A stretch of DNA of 64,000 nucleotides, taken from assembly GCA_049700195.1 (NCBI GenBank), contig JBNAVY010000006.1, positions 14,417 through 78,416 of the forward strand. The letters run 5' to 3'. Shown in pieces: positions 44,761 to 52,787 of this stretch. The position numbers and the translations under genes were made by a program. The notes under the pieces are model-generated. The model had not been told where the DNA came from, did not search any database, and worked only from the letters and a program-made list of their open reading frames with translations. Position 1 is the stretch's first letter. Every line of letters starts with the position of its first letter. This DNA is from JBNAVY01 sp049700195 (GTDB lineage: Bacteria; Bacillota; Thermoanaerobacteria; Thermoanaerobacterales; Thermoanaerobacteraceae).

Positions 44761-45449
44761 AGTTCAATCACCTCATCTTCCAAAATGCGTCCATCTTTAA
44801 TTTTTATAATTCTTTTAGCCTGTTCAGCTATATTTGAATCATGAGTTATTAAAATGATTGTATTGCCATTTTTATTCAGTTCTTTAATTACATTTAATAC
44901 GTCACTGCCACTTTTTGAATCAAGATTTCCTGTTGGTTCATCAGCAAGTATTAAATGAGGGTTATTTGCAAGTGCTCTTGCTATTGCAACTCTTTGCTGC
45001 TGACCTCCAGATAACTCATTTGGTCTATGATTCATCCTTTCTTTTAATCCTACCATTTCAAGAAGCATTTCTGCCCTTTTTTTTCTCTCTTTTGCAGGCA
45101 TTCCTAAATAAATCATCGGTAATTCAACATTTTCTAAAGAAGTCATTTTCTGAAGCAAATTAAAATTCTGAAATATAAAACCAATTTCTCTACTTCTTAG
45201 CTCTGCAAGCTGATTATCAGTAAGTTTACTTGTATCTATTCCATTTATAAAATAGTCTCCTGAAGTTTTTATATCAAGGCAACCGATTATATTCATTAAA
45301 GTTGTTTTACCTGAACCAGATTGTCCAATAATTGATACAAATTCACCTTTTTTAATATTGAGATTTATACCATCTAAAGCTCTGACTTCATTTTCACCCA
45401 TTTTATATATTTTCGTTAAATTATGTATTTCAATTAACGATTCCTCCAT
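44757..45449 (-). CDS. MacB/LolD-type ABC transporter ATP-binding protein
   Basis: A 230-residue stand-alone ATPase with Walker A GQSGSGKTTLMN, Q-loop RSREIGFIFQNFNLL, signature ELSGGQQQRVAIARALA, Walker B LILADEPTGNLDSKSG and the switch His in ILITHDSN. All catalytic elements are intact. It energises the permease encoded immediately downstream and lies 3 bp after the adaptor gene, so the three form one operon in the order adaptor, ATPase, permease. Confidence 0.95.
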   Translation of the reverse strand: MEESLIEIHNLTKIYKMGENEVRALDGINLNIKKGEFVSIIGQSGSGKTTLMNIIGCLDIKTSGDYFINGIDTSKLTDNQLAELRSREIGFIFQNFNLLQKMTSLENVELPMIYLGMPAKERKKRAEMLLEMVGLKERMNHRPNELSGGQQQRVAIARALANNPHLILADEPTGNLDSKSGSDVLNVIKELNKNGNTIILITHDSNIAEQAKRIIKIKDGRILEDEVIEL

Positions 45450-45452
45450 AAT

Positions 45453-47240
45453 TTACCTCCCTGTAGAAGTGCCGCTATTTGGCCTGCTTCCATTGTAACT
45501 CCCGCCTGTAGGAAATGTTCTGGTACTGCTATTCCCTGAAGGTCTAAAACCACCCATACCTCCAAGGTTTCCAGAAGAAATATTATTCGATCCAACTACT
45601 GATGGTATTATAACCTTATCTCCCTCTTTCAAGCCACTTATAATTTCTACAAAATTGTTATTACTTATACCAGTTTGTATGATTCTAATATTATTTTTAA
45701 ACACCTCTGAGTCGCTTTTATTATTAAGATTCTTTGCATTTATATTATTTGAATAAATAATTACATATTTTTGGGTTCCATTTGTCTGAACAGCTTGTAT
45801 TGGAATAATTAGGACATTTTGCTTTTCTGAAACAATGATTGAAATATTCATTGACATCCCAAGATAAAGCCCATCTTCCGGTTTTACTTCTATTGTAACA
45901 TTATATGATGCAACGCCATTTTGAATTGTAGGTAATTGTGAAATCTGAATCACATTCCCTTTAAATGTTCTGCCTGGAAGATTATCTGTGGTAAGTTTAA
46001 CTTCCTGACCTTTTTTTACATTCATTATATCTGTTTCATCAACTAAAAAATCAACAAGATATTTTTCACTATCTGATATAACACAGGTTTCTGCTTGATT
46101 TCTATAATTTGATATTTGAGTTATATCCAAAACAGGCACAAATTGTTGTGTTGAAGAAGATTGTATATTTGAACTACTTCCCATACTAGTATTTAGTGAT
46201 GAAATATTATTTCCTAAAATATCCCCTTCATTTATATTTTGAACTAATATTTTACCATTAATAGGTGAATAAATTTTTAAACCATTAATCTGCTGTAAAA
46301 TTTGATTATAATTATTTTGTGCTTGTAAAACTTTTAATTTATCATTTTGGATTTGTAGATCATTTATATTATTTGATGATAATTTTACTAATATCTGGTT
46401 TTTGTTTACACTCTCGCTTGGCAAAACATATATTTTTTCTATTATACCATTTGTTTGTGCTGAAACATTAATGAGATTTTTTACATTAAGTATACCGTCT
46501 TCCAATGCTTTTAAAATGCCACTGTCTGTATATATAGAAACCTGTACTTTCATGCCATCACTTAAAGCTCCAGGGTTATTAAGGCCAACAGTAACATAAT
46601 AATATTGTACTGTATCATTTGGCACAGGTTGCTGTGAAACATATTCAACTTTACCTTGTACCGAAGTAAAAGAATCATACAAGAAAATATCTGCTTTTTG
46701 CCCTACTTTTATATTTTTTATCTGTAAACCATTAAATGGCACCTTCACTGTAACCCTAGAATAATTTGCAATTGAAATAATAGGTGTACCAACTGCAACA
46801 TTTTGCCCTTCTTTCACAAGAATGCTGTCAACTATACCATCTGAAGGTGATTTTATCTGCAGATTTGAAATATTATTGTTATAATTTATTGTATCCTGAT
46901 TTAATTGCTGATTAGCTAAATCAAAGGAAAATTTTGCCTGTTCTAACTGACTATTTAAATTATCATCACTAAGTTCATATAATAAATCACCTTTTTTAAC
47001 TGTATCTCCAACCTTGTAATATACTTTTTTTATTACTCCATTACCTTTTAAAGTTATAGCTCTGATATCTCCGCTTAAATTACCTGAACCTGTAATACTC
47101 ATAGAAATATTACCCCTTGTTACTGTTGCATAGGCTATTTTCTGCGACGAATAAGTATTCGACTTATTAGTATATTGATATACAATTGCTCCAGCTAATA
47201 GTAAAACTATAATAACTGCAAAAAAATATTTTTTTTTCAT
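45453..47240 (-). CDS. HlyD/MacA-like adaptor with two tandem adaptor modules
   Basis: A 595-residue membrane-fusion-type adaptor, longer than the usual 350-450. It has a signal-anchor helix (about residues 4-22). A first barrel-sandwich module (about 35-240) has ITLKGNGVIKKVYYKVGDTV and IKSPSDGIVDSILVKEGQNV. A second one (about 250-560) has AQTNGIIEKIYVLPSESVN, YSPINGKILVQNINEGDIL and membrane-proximal DGLYLGMSMNISIIV. A Gly/Ser-rich tail closes it. The repeat of lipoyl-like halves indicates an internal duplication. It should connect to the MacB-type permease and guide cargo across the wall. The ATPase starts 3 bp downstream. Confidence 0.85.
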   Translation of the reverse strand: MKKKYFFAVIIVLLLAGAIVYQYTNKSNTYSSQKIAYATVTRGNISMSITGSGNLSGDIRAITLKGNGVIKKVYYKVGDTVKKGDLLYELSDDNLNSQLEQAKFSFDLANQQLNQDTINYNNNISNLQIKSPSDGIVDSILVKEGQNVAVGTPIISIANYSRVTVKVPFNGLQIKNIKVGQKADIFLYDSFTSVQGKVEYVSQQPVPNDTVQYYYVTVGLNNPGALSDGMKVQVSIYTDSGILKALEDGILNVKNLINVSAQTNGIIEKIYVLPSESVNKNQILVKLSSNNINDLQIQNDKLKVLQAQNNYNQILQQINGLKIYSPINGKILVQNINEGDILGNNISSLNTSMGSSSNIQSSSTQQFVPVLDITQISNYRNQAETCVISDSEKYLVDFLVDETDIMNVKKGQEVKLTTDNLPGRTFKGNVIQISQLPTIQNGVASYNVTIEVKPEDGLYLGMSMNISIIVSEKQNVLIIPIQAVQTNGTQKYVIIYSNNINAKNLNNKSDSEVFKNNIRIIQTGISNNNFVEIISGLKEGDKVIIPSVVGSNNISSGNLGGMGGFRPSGNSSTRTFPTGGSYNGSRPNSGTSTGR

Positions 47241-47331
47241 ATATACACCTCTTTTATAAAATTAATTTTGTCATTAAAATAACAGAAAAATATTATGTGA
47301 AAACTGAAAATATGTGAGAAATTTGCGCGAT

Positions 47332-48702
47332 CTAAACTTTAATATATTTCCATTTACCATTCTTAAACCTATAGCTATACATTGCCGCCCTTACTATAAA
47401 GTCAATAGATATGCCAATCCATATACCATAAATAGCCATCAAAAATACTTTGCCAAGTATATATCCAATTGTTATTCTAAAAAGCCATAAACCTACAAAA
47501 GCTGTAAGCACAATGTAAGGTATATCGCCGGCTGCTCTTAAAACCCCTGCCATTACATTTAATATTGCTAAAAATGGCTCAACAATAGCAAAAATTTTTA
47601 ACACGTTTGAAGCCATCTTTATTACTTCAGGGTCATTAGTGTATAAAGATGCAAGCTGCTTAGAAAATATAAACATAAAAACCCCTACAATTGAAATAAC
47701 TATAACAGCCATGTTTCTTGAAACCTTTGCATATATCTCAGCCAGCATAAAATGTTTTGCTCCTAGACTTCTCCCAACAAGACTTGTCGCTGCAATTGAA
47801 AAACCAAACATAGGCATAAAAGCAATACTATTTGCATTCATTCCTATTTGATATACTGCAATTGCTGTCGTACCCATTGTTGAAACTATAACCTGAACCA
47901 TTAAAAACCCTCCCTGCATAATTATTTGCTCTAATGATGCAGGTATACCAACTTTGATAATTCTTGCCATCATATCAAAATCCAGCTTTATTTTATCCTT
48001 TATATTAAGATTAATTCTTCGTTTTGCAAAAAACAACACATATAACTGCAAAAAGCCTCCTATGACACGAGCAATAGTTGCTGAAAGAGCTGAACCTTTT
48101 ACTCCAAAAGGAGGTATTATATATCCTCCATGATATGGTATACCAAAAACTAAAATGCTGTTTAAAAAAAGATTTATAATATTTACAACAGCTGTAATAT
48201 ACATTGGAGTTTTAGTATCTCCCGCTCCTCTTAAAGCACCGCCAATTACAATATCAATAATAACAAAGGGAAGTCCAAATAACACGATTTTGTAATAAGT
48301 CAAAGCCAGTTTAAAAACCTCAGGAGAAATGCTCCCGAAGAAAGTCCTGATGATCGGTGATGCAAAAGTATAACCTAATAAAGTAACAATTAAAAATAGT
48401 CCAAAACTCATTAAAAGTGACTGCATTACTGCTAATTTTGCGTTTTTTTCATCTTCCTCCCCTATTAGCCTTGCTACAATTACTGTAGAACCTATCGCAA
48501 GACCTGAAAACATTGCCTGCAAGAAAAAAATAAGCATATTTATAAGTCCCACAGCTGCAAGAGCACTTGCACTAATATGACCTACAAATATAGTTGACAC
48601 CATTCCTACTGCCATTATAAGCATTTGTTCAGTAATAGAAGGCCAAGCCAGTTCTATAATTTCCTTAGTTACATTTAGCTTGCCTTTATCTTTTGTCTCC
48701 AA
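47332..48702 (-). CDS. MATE family efflux transporter
   Basis: A 456-residue polytopic protein with twelve expected helices in two MatE halves. Recognisable segments are ELAWPSITEQMLIMAVGMV at the start, SALAAVGLINMLIFFLQAMF, ALRGAGDTKTPMYITAVVN and, in the second half, VGIPASLEQIIMQGGFLMVQ and GVLRAAGDIPYIV. It exports cationic drugs or metabolites in exchange for Na+ or H+. The start is TTG 48700-48702, preceded by GGAGGGG. It is 91 bp before the adaptor gene on the same strand with no terminator seen between them, so cotranscription with the MacB-type pump is possible. Confidence 0.93.
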   Translation of the reverse strand: METKDKGKLNVTKEIIELAWPSITEQMLIMAVGMVSTIFVGHISASALAAVGLINMLIFFLQAMFSGLAIGSTVIVARLIGEEDEKNAKLAVMQSLLMSFGLFLIVTLLGYTFASPIIRTFFGSISPEVFKLALTYYKIVLFGLPFVIIDIVIGGALRGAGDTKTPMYITAVVNIINLFLNSILVFGIPYHGGYIIPPFGVKGSALSATIARVIGGFLQLYVLFFAKRRINLNIKDKIKLDFDMMARIIKVGIPASLEQIIMQGGFLMVQVIVSTMGTTAIAVYQIGMNANSIAFMPMFGFSIAATSLVGRSLGAKHFMLAEIYAKVSRNMAVIVISIVGVFMFIFSKQLASLYTNDPEVIKMASNVLKIFAIVEPFLAILNVMAGVLRAAGDIPYIVLTAFVGLWLFRITIGYILGKVFLMAIYGIWIGISIDFIVRAAMYSYRFKNGKWKYIKV

Positions 48703-48785
48703 TTTTACCCCTCCAAATTAACTATAAAACCAAATAAATTTATTCTTTTTCCACTATTTTAATAGATATAATAAAATAAAAACAC

Positions 48786-48828
48786 CGTGTATGCAAAGCA
48801 TTGCTGCAATGAAAATCGGCTATACAAG
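48786..48828 (-). other. Unassigned hairpin in the trmL-MATE intergenic region
   Basis: CATTG (48799-48803) and CAATG (48807-48811) form a tight stem, enclosed by a weaker GTAT/ATAC pairing. On the minus strand it is followed by ACGGTGTTTTTATTTT, so it may be the trmL terminator or part of a structured MATE leader. It did not match a tRNA or a riboswitch I know. Confidence 0.35.
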
Positions 48829-48885
48829 ATTATTTTATTATTTTATATAAAAATTTAAAATTTATATACAAAATCTCGGCCCTCA

Positions 48886-49359
48886 CTACTCCATATCAGG
48901 AAATCCAAACTGTCTTAATGCTTCATATAATATAATTGCAACAGAGTTTGACAGATTTAATGACCTTTCAGAAATAACTTTATTCATGGGTATTCTGACA
49001 GCAGAATCATAATGTTCTTTTATAAACCATTTTGGAAGGCCAGCACTTTCTTTACCAAAAATAATATATGCATCATTTTCATATTTTATTTGATTATAAA
49101 AATTTTTAGCTTTTGTCGTAGCAAGATAGAATTTTTCATATTTATGTTTTTCTATAAAATCATTCAAATTGTCATATACAATCAGGTCTAAAAGCGGCCA
49201 ATAATCAAGTCCTGCTCTTTTAACATATTTTTCATCAATTTTAAATCCTAATGGTTTTACAAGATGAAGTTTTGTCCCCGTAAGTACACAGGTTCTAGCT
49301 ATGTTACCAGTATTCTGTGGTATCTCAGGTTCAACAAGTACAATGTTTAGTGGCATCAT
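48886..49359 (-). CDS. trmL: tRNA (cytidine(34)-2'-O)-methyltransferase TrmL
   Basis: A 157-residue SPOUT-class methyltransferase. It opens with LNIVLVEPEIPQNTGNIART and has KLHLVKPLGF, IFGKESAGLPKWF and the C-terminal knot IPMNKVISERSLNLSNSVAIIL-type sequence (visible as RIPMNKVISERSLNLSNSV). It methylates the ribose of the wobble base C34 or U34 in tRNA-Leu isoacceptors. Length is standard. It stands alone, with strong terminators of the PepSY gene upstream. Confidence 0.93.
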   Translation of the reverse strand: MMPLNIVLVEPEIPQNTGNIARTCVLTGTKLHLVKPLGFKIDEKYVKRAGLDYWPLLDLIVYDNLNDFIEKHKYEKFYLATTKAKNFYNQIKYENDAYIIFGKESAGLPKWFIKEHYDSAVRIPMNKVISERSLNLSNSVAIILYEALRQFGFPDME

Positions 49360-49425
49360 ATCAACTCCTGCATATTATTAAATTATTATATATTAATTAT
49401 ATCACAAGGTACATAAAAGTAAAAA

Positions 49426-49457
49426 AAAAGAGATAAATCTATTGTTTTATCTCTTTT
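49426..49457 (-). terminator. Second (distal) terminator after the PepSY gene
   Basis: AAAAGAGATAAA (49426-49437) pairs perfectly with TTTATCTCTTTT (49446-49457); on the minus strand a run of nine T follows. Confidence 0.85.
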
Positions 49458-49505
49458 ACTTTTAATTTATATACATTTTGAAAAGAGCTTAGTTTTTAAT
49501 ATAAT

Positions 49506-49541
49506 AAACTAAAAAGAGGCCAAAGGCCTCATTTTTAGTTT
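49506..49541 (-). terminator. First terminator of the PepSY gene, containing its stop codon
   Basis: AAACTAAAAAGAGGCC (49506-49521) pairs with the right arm 49525-49541 with a single bulged A at 49531; loop AAA. The PepSY stop codon (49535-49537) is inside the stem. Together with 49426-49457 it makes a tandem terminator. Confidence 0.8.
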
Positions 49542-50092
49542 TCTCCCTGTTGATCCAATTGTATTGTGTCATTATCTGGAGTATTTGTTTTTTCAGCTTC
49601 TCCTGCTATTTCTTTACCCTTCTCATTATCTTGCCCTTTGTCCTGAGCTAAAATTGCTCCATTTCCAGCATCAACTTTTACATCTACGGAACCGTTGTTT
49701 GTAGTTATATCAACACTATAAACAAGATATCCATTTTCATTGTCTAGTTCTACTTTGGAAACTGTACCTGGAACTACCTTTAAAGCTGCTGCTTTTGCTT
49801 CATCTGGAGTTACTTTTGCAAGTGAAGCAAGTTGTGCACTTTCTTGTGCCTCATTATCCTTTACTGCTGAACCATCTTTTGCATTATCCTGAGGATTTGC
49901 TACACTAATTGAGCCTTTATAAACTGGTTGCTGTTCATCTATGTTCTTGTTATCAGTAGATGATACACTTGATGTTGCTGCTGGAGGTGTATTTGTTTGA
50001 GCAATTGCTATACCCTGATGTGCTACAACACCTCCTGCTAAACCTAAGGCCATTGCCCCTGCTACTACATAAGCTGTTAACTTCTTATTCAT
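49535..50092 (-). CDS. Secreted PepSY-domain protein
   Basis: A protein of about 185 residues with a cleavable signal peptide (KKLTAYVVAGAMALGLAGG, likely cut after VVAHQ or IAIA). A low-complexity acidic/Gln/Ser/Asp-rich spacer (about 30-80) and one PepSY domain follow (about 88-150: LAKVTPDEAKAAALKVVPG, VSKVELDNENGYLVYSVDI, DVKVDAGNGAILA). The tail is again acidic. PepSY proteins may inhibit extracellular proteases or act in envelope stress responses. The frame opens at 50101, but ATG 50090-50092, correctly spaced from GGAAGG, is preferred. Its promoter region carries an OmpR/PhoB-type direct repeat. It is divergent from nikR. Confidence 0.85.
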   Translation of the reverse strand: MNKKLTAYVVAGAMALGLAGGVVAHQGIAIAQTNTPPAATSSVSSTDNKNIDEQQPVYKGSISVANPQDNAKDGSAVKDNEAQESAQLASLAKVTPDEAKAAALKVVPGTVSKVELDNENGYLVYSVDITTNNGSVDVKVDAGNGAILAQDKGQDNEKGKEIAGEAEKTNTPDNDTIQLDQQGEN

Positions 50093-50120
50093 TTTAATCA
50101 TCCTTCCTTTTTATTTTTTT

Positions 50121-50139
50121 GTTGATGTTTATCATCAAC
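50121..50139. promoter_or_regulatory. Inverted repeat in the PepSY gene leader
   Basis: GTTGATG (50121-50127) and CATCAAC (50133-50139) are perfect 7-bp arms around TTTAT, lying in the expected 5' leader about 30-48 bp upstream of the start codon. It could be an operator or a leader hairpin. Confidence 0.45.
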
Positions 50140-50151
50140 TTACAATCTTAT

Positions 50152-50181
50152 TTTATAGCCTGAACATTAAAGCAACATTAA
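50152..50181 (-). promoter_or_regulatory. OmpR/PhoB-type direct repeat with -10 box for the PepSY gene
   Basis: On the minus strand TTAATGTT occurs twice with an 11-bp period (50174-50181 and 50163-50170), occupying the -35 region of a promoter whose -10 is TATAAA (50152-50157). No good -35 hexamer is present. This is the classical layout for activation by a phosphorylated OmpR/PhoB-family regulator. Confidence 0.55.
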
Positions 50182-50211
50182 CTCAAAATTAAACTAAAAT
50201 TAATTTTGAAA

Positions 50212-50240
50212 TTGACTATAAAAAAAATAAGTGCTATTAT
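50212..50240 (+). promoter_or_regulatory. Sigma-A promoter of the nikR-nickel transporter operon
   Basis: TTGACT (50212-50217) and TATTAT (50235-50240) are separated by 17 bp, about 37 bp upstream of the nikR start. Confidence 0.65.
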
Positions 50241-50260
50241 TCTTTATAAAGATAACACTT
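50229..50260. promoter_or_regulatory. Candidate NikR operator overlapping the -10 box
   Basis: AAGTGCTAT (50229-50237) and ATAACACTT (50252-50260) form an inverted repeat (8 of 9 matched) with a 14-bp spacer, the widely spaced two-half-site layout bound by NikR tetramers. It covers the -10 and start site, so nickel-loaded NikR would repress its own operon. Confidence 0.6.
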
Positions 50261-50276
50261 AAAGAGGAGGATTAAT

Positions 50277-50693
50277 TTGGAAGATGTAATTAGATTTGGC
50301 GTTTCTATGGAATCAAAACTGCTTCAAAAGTTTGATGAACTTACAAAGCAAAAAAATTATAATAACAGATCAGAAGCAATAAGAGATCTGATCAGAGATT
50401 TTATAGTGGAAAACCAGCAAGAATCAGAAGATACAGAAATGATTGGAACAATTACTTATGTTTTTAATCATGAGGTTAGAGAATTAAATGATAAGCTGAC
50501 AGAAATGCAGCACAGACATTTTAAAAATGTAATATCAACTATGCATGTACATTTGGATGAACATAATTGTCTAGAAGTTATGATAGTAAAAGGAACATCT
50601 AAAACAATTACAAAAATAGCAGATGAAATTATAAGCACAAAAGGAGTTAAGCATGGTAAATTAGTTATGACTACAACTGGTAAAAATATTTAA
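50277..50693 (+). CDS. nikR: Nickel-responsive repressor NikR
   Basis: A 138-residue NikR: an N-terminal ribbon-helix-helix (VIRFGVSMESKLLQKFDEL, NNRSEAIRDLIRDFIVE) and a C-terminal ACT-like nickel domain with the metal ligands in MQHRHFKNVISTMHVHL and DEHNCLEVMIVKG (His, His-x-His, Cys). The start is TTG 50277 with GAGGAGG 6 nt upstream. It is the first gene of an operon for an ECF nickel transporter and should repress that operon when nickel is replete. A candidate operator lies over the promoter. Confidence 0.94.
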   Translation: MEDVIRFGVSMESKLLQKFDELTKQKNYNNRSEAIRDLIRDFIVENQQESEDTEMIGTITYVFNHEVRELNDKLTEMQHRHFKNVISTMHVHLDEHNCLEVMIVKGTSKTITKIADEIISTKGVKHGKLVMTTTGKNI

Positions 50694-50705
50694 GGAGGAA
50701 ATTAT

Positions 50706-51383
50706 ATGCATATACCAGATGGATATTTAAGCCCGCAGACATGTGCTGTCATGGGAACTGCAATGATACCAGTTTTATACGTGTCAGCAAAAAAAGTTAA
50801 TAAAACATTTGAGAAAAAAGATATTTCCACAATGGCAATAGGTTCAGCATTTTCTTTTACTATAATGATGTTTAATGTTCCTGTTCCAGGTGGTACAACA
50901 GCACATGCTATTGGAGCAACTTTACTTGCAATTATTTTAGGCCCTTGGGCAGCAACCATATCACTTACAGCCGCCTTGGTAATACAAGCATTAATTTTTG
51001 GTGATGGAGGTGTTTTAGCTCTTGGTGCAAATAGTTTTAACATGGCTTTTATAGCACCCTTTGTAGGATATGGAGTATATAAACTTATGCTTTTTTTTAA
51101 ATTAAATAAGGTTGTTTCATCCTCTATTGGTGCATATATTGGAATAAATGCTGCTGCTCTTACAGCTGGCTTAGAACTTGGTTTACAACCAGTGTTGTTT
51201 CACACAGCAAATGGAACACCTCTATATTTCCCATATGGTTTGAATATATCAATTCCAGCAATGTTGTTTGCACATCTTACAGTAGCAGGTATAGTTGAAG
51301 CTGTTATAACAGGTTTAGTAATTCATTATTTAGAAAAAACAGATGATAAAAGCATCTTTTATAAATACTCATATAAAATATGA
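50706..51383 (+). CDS. nikM: ECF nickel/cobalt transporter S-component (CbiM/NikM)
   Basis: A 225-residue membrane protein beginning MHIPDGYLSPQTCAVMGTA. The His at position 2 and the MHIPDG N-terminus form the metal-binding loop in CbiM/NikM. GTTAHAIGATLLAIILGPWA and LGANSFNMAFIAPFVGY are also typical, with six to seven helices. CbiM and NikM cannot be told apart by eye with certainty; the nikR gene 12 bp upstream makes nickel the likely substrate. AAGGAGG precedes the ATG. Confidence 0.88.
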   Translation: MHIPDGYLSPQTCAVMGTAMIPVLYVSAKKVNKTFEKKDISTMAIGSAFSFTIMMFNVPVPGGTTAHAIGATLLAIILGPWAATISLTAALVIQALIFGDGGVLALGANSFNMAFIAPFVGYGVYKLMLFFKLNKVVSSSIGAYIGINAAALTAGLELGLQPVLFHTANGTPLYFPYGLNISIPAMLFAHLTVAGIVEAVITGLVIHYLEKTDDKSIFYKYSYKI

Positions 51384-51646
51384 CAAATAAATATAAGTAT
51401 TTATAAAAATTAATCAAAAAATAAACTACAATAAGTTGATAATGTAAAAGTAAAAAAATCAATTTTAGGTTTAAGAGTATAAATGTCCATAATATTTTAA
51501 TTCAATTTAACAAAAAAGACAGTAAATTTTATATGATATATAAAAAATTTAGAATGATGTGAATAAAACATATCTTAAAAACAGATTAAATAAAGATTTT
51601 TAGGATATGCACAAGTCTATTAATATTATATAAGAGGTGATAATAT
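51384..51646. other. 263-bp gap inside the nickel transporter operon
   Basis: This AT-rich stretch separates nikM from the nikN-like gene although the rest of the operon is tightly packed. I see no open frame of useful length, no strong hairpin and no convincing promoter. It may hold a weak internal promoter close to 51601-51635. Confidence 0.4.
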
Positions 51647-51964
51647 ATGAAAAAGATTTATCTAATACCAATAATAATAATTCTTTTAACTCCACTTGGC
51701 CTTTTAGCTTCAGGTTCTGCATGGGGAGAGTGGAGCCTTGACGAAATTAAGAGTATGGTCGGTTATGTACCTCAGGGAATGAGTAAATTTTCTGATATAA
51801 TAAATACTCTATTCAAAGATTACACTATCCCAGGTTTTAACTCTACATTTGTCCAACAAGCTATTGGATATATATTTTCGACCATTATAGGTATAACCTT
51901 TATATTTATATTATTTGCTATTTTAGGGAGGTTCATGGGTAAATCCCATAAAAAAAATGGATAA
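51647..51964 (+). CDS. nikN: PDGLE-domain component of the ECF nickel transporter (NikN/CbiN-like)
   Basis: A 105-residue membrane protein with helices at about residues 5-22 and 72-95, linked by an external segment SGSAWGEWSLDEIKSMVGYV-PQGM and FKDYTIPGF, which match the PDGLE-type domain of NikN/CbiN proteins. It is the small accessory subunit that activates the S-component for metal loading. AGAGGTG lies before the ATG. It overlaps the next gene by 8 bp. Confidence 0.85.
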   Translation: MKKIYLIPIIIILLTPLGLLASGSAWGEWSLDEIKSMVGYVPQGMSKFSDIINTLFKDYTIPGFNSTFVQQAIGYIFSTIIGITFIFILFAILGRFMGKSHKKNG

Positions 51965-52787
51965 CTTTTTAGAAAAAACACTTTTATCAATACAAGATCT
52001 TTTTGGAAGTATGCTATATTCTGATGAGATATCGTCAAGAAAGGGCATTTTACAACAATTAGAACCGAGAACTAAAGTTATTTCTATTCTTTTGTTAATA
52101 ATTATTATTAATTTTAGTAGTTCGTTAATTTTTATGACATTATTACTTTTATACACATTATTTTTAGCTTTTTTATCTAAAATTCCTTATAAACAATATA
52201 TTTTCAGAGTATCAGCAGTATCGATTCTTTTTTCTGGTTTAATATTAATACCTTCCCTATTTAACATTATAAGAAATGGACATCCTTTAATATATATAAC
52301 TGATAACTTTTATATTACAAAAGAAGGTGCCATAAGTGCTATTACTTTTATGATGAGATCTTTTATATCCTTATCTTTAGTTTATTTATTAACTCTTTCC
52401 ACAAAATGGGCAGATCTAATAAAAGTTTTAAGTTTGTTAAAATTACCACGTATTTTTGCTGTTACGATTGATATGTCTTTAAGATATGTTTTCTTATTAC
52501 TTGAAATAGCATCAAACACATTTATGGCAAGGAAAAGCAGGAACTTAGGTAAAATAAGCAACAGTGATGGAAGAAAGTTTGTTTCATCTTCCATCGCAAA
52601 TATTTTTATAAGATCACAAAACTTAAATGATGAAGTATATAGTGCAATGCTATCAAGAGGCTACAATGGAGAATATAGAACGATAAACAACTTTAAAATC
52701 AGTTTTTTTGATTATATATGGGTATTTGTAAATATATTAATAATTATTTCTTTATTTTATATAAATTCTAAAGGAGGAACATATTGA
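51957..52787 (+). CDS. nikQ: ECF transporter T-component CbiQ/NikQ
   Basis: A 276-residue energy-coupling membrane protein of the CbiQ/EcfT family with four to five helices. The two coupling helices carry the family A-R-G-like signatures: MARKSRNLGKI for the first and AMLSRGYNGEYR for the second. It transmits ATPase movement to the substrate subunit. It overlaps the preceding small subunit by 8 bp and the ATPase gene by 4 bp (TTGA), so translation is coupled. Confidence 0.9.
   Translation: MDNFLEKTLLSIQDLFGSMLYSDEISSRKGILQQLEPRTKVISILLLIIIINFSSSLIFMTLLLLYTLFLAFLSKIPYKQYIFRVSAVSILFSGLILIPSLFNIIRNGHPLIYITDNFYITKEGAISAITFMMRSFISLSLVYLLTLSTKWADLIKVLSLLKLPRIFAVTIDMSLRYVFLLLEIASNTFMARKSRNLGKISNSDGRKFVSSSIANIFIRSQNLNDEVYSAMLSRGYNGEYRTINNFKISFFDYIWVFVNILIIISLFYINSKGGTY

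Noticed and set aside
48786..48828. tRNA-like or known riboswitch structure between the MATE gene and trmL
   Set aside because: No cloverleaf arms, anticodon loop or T-arm sequence, and no recognisable riboswitch core; recorded only as an unassigned hairpin.
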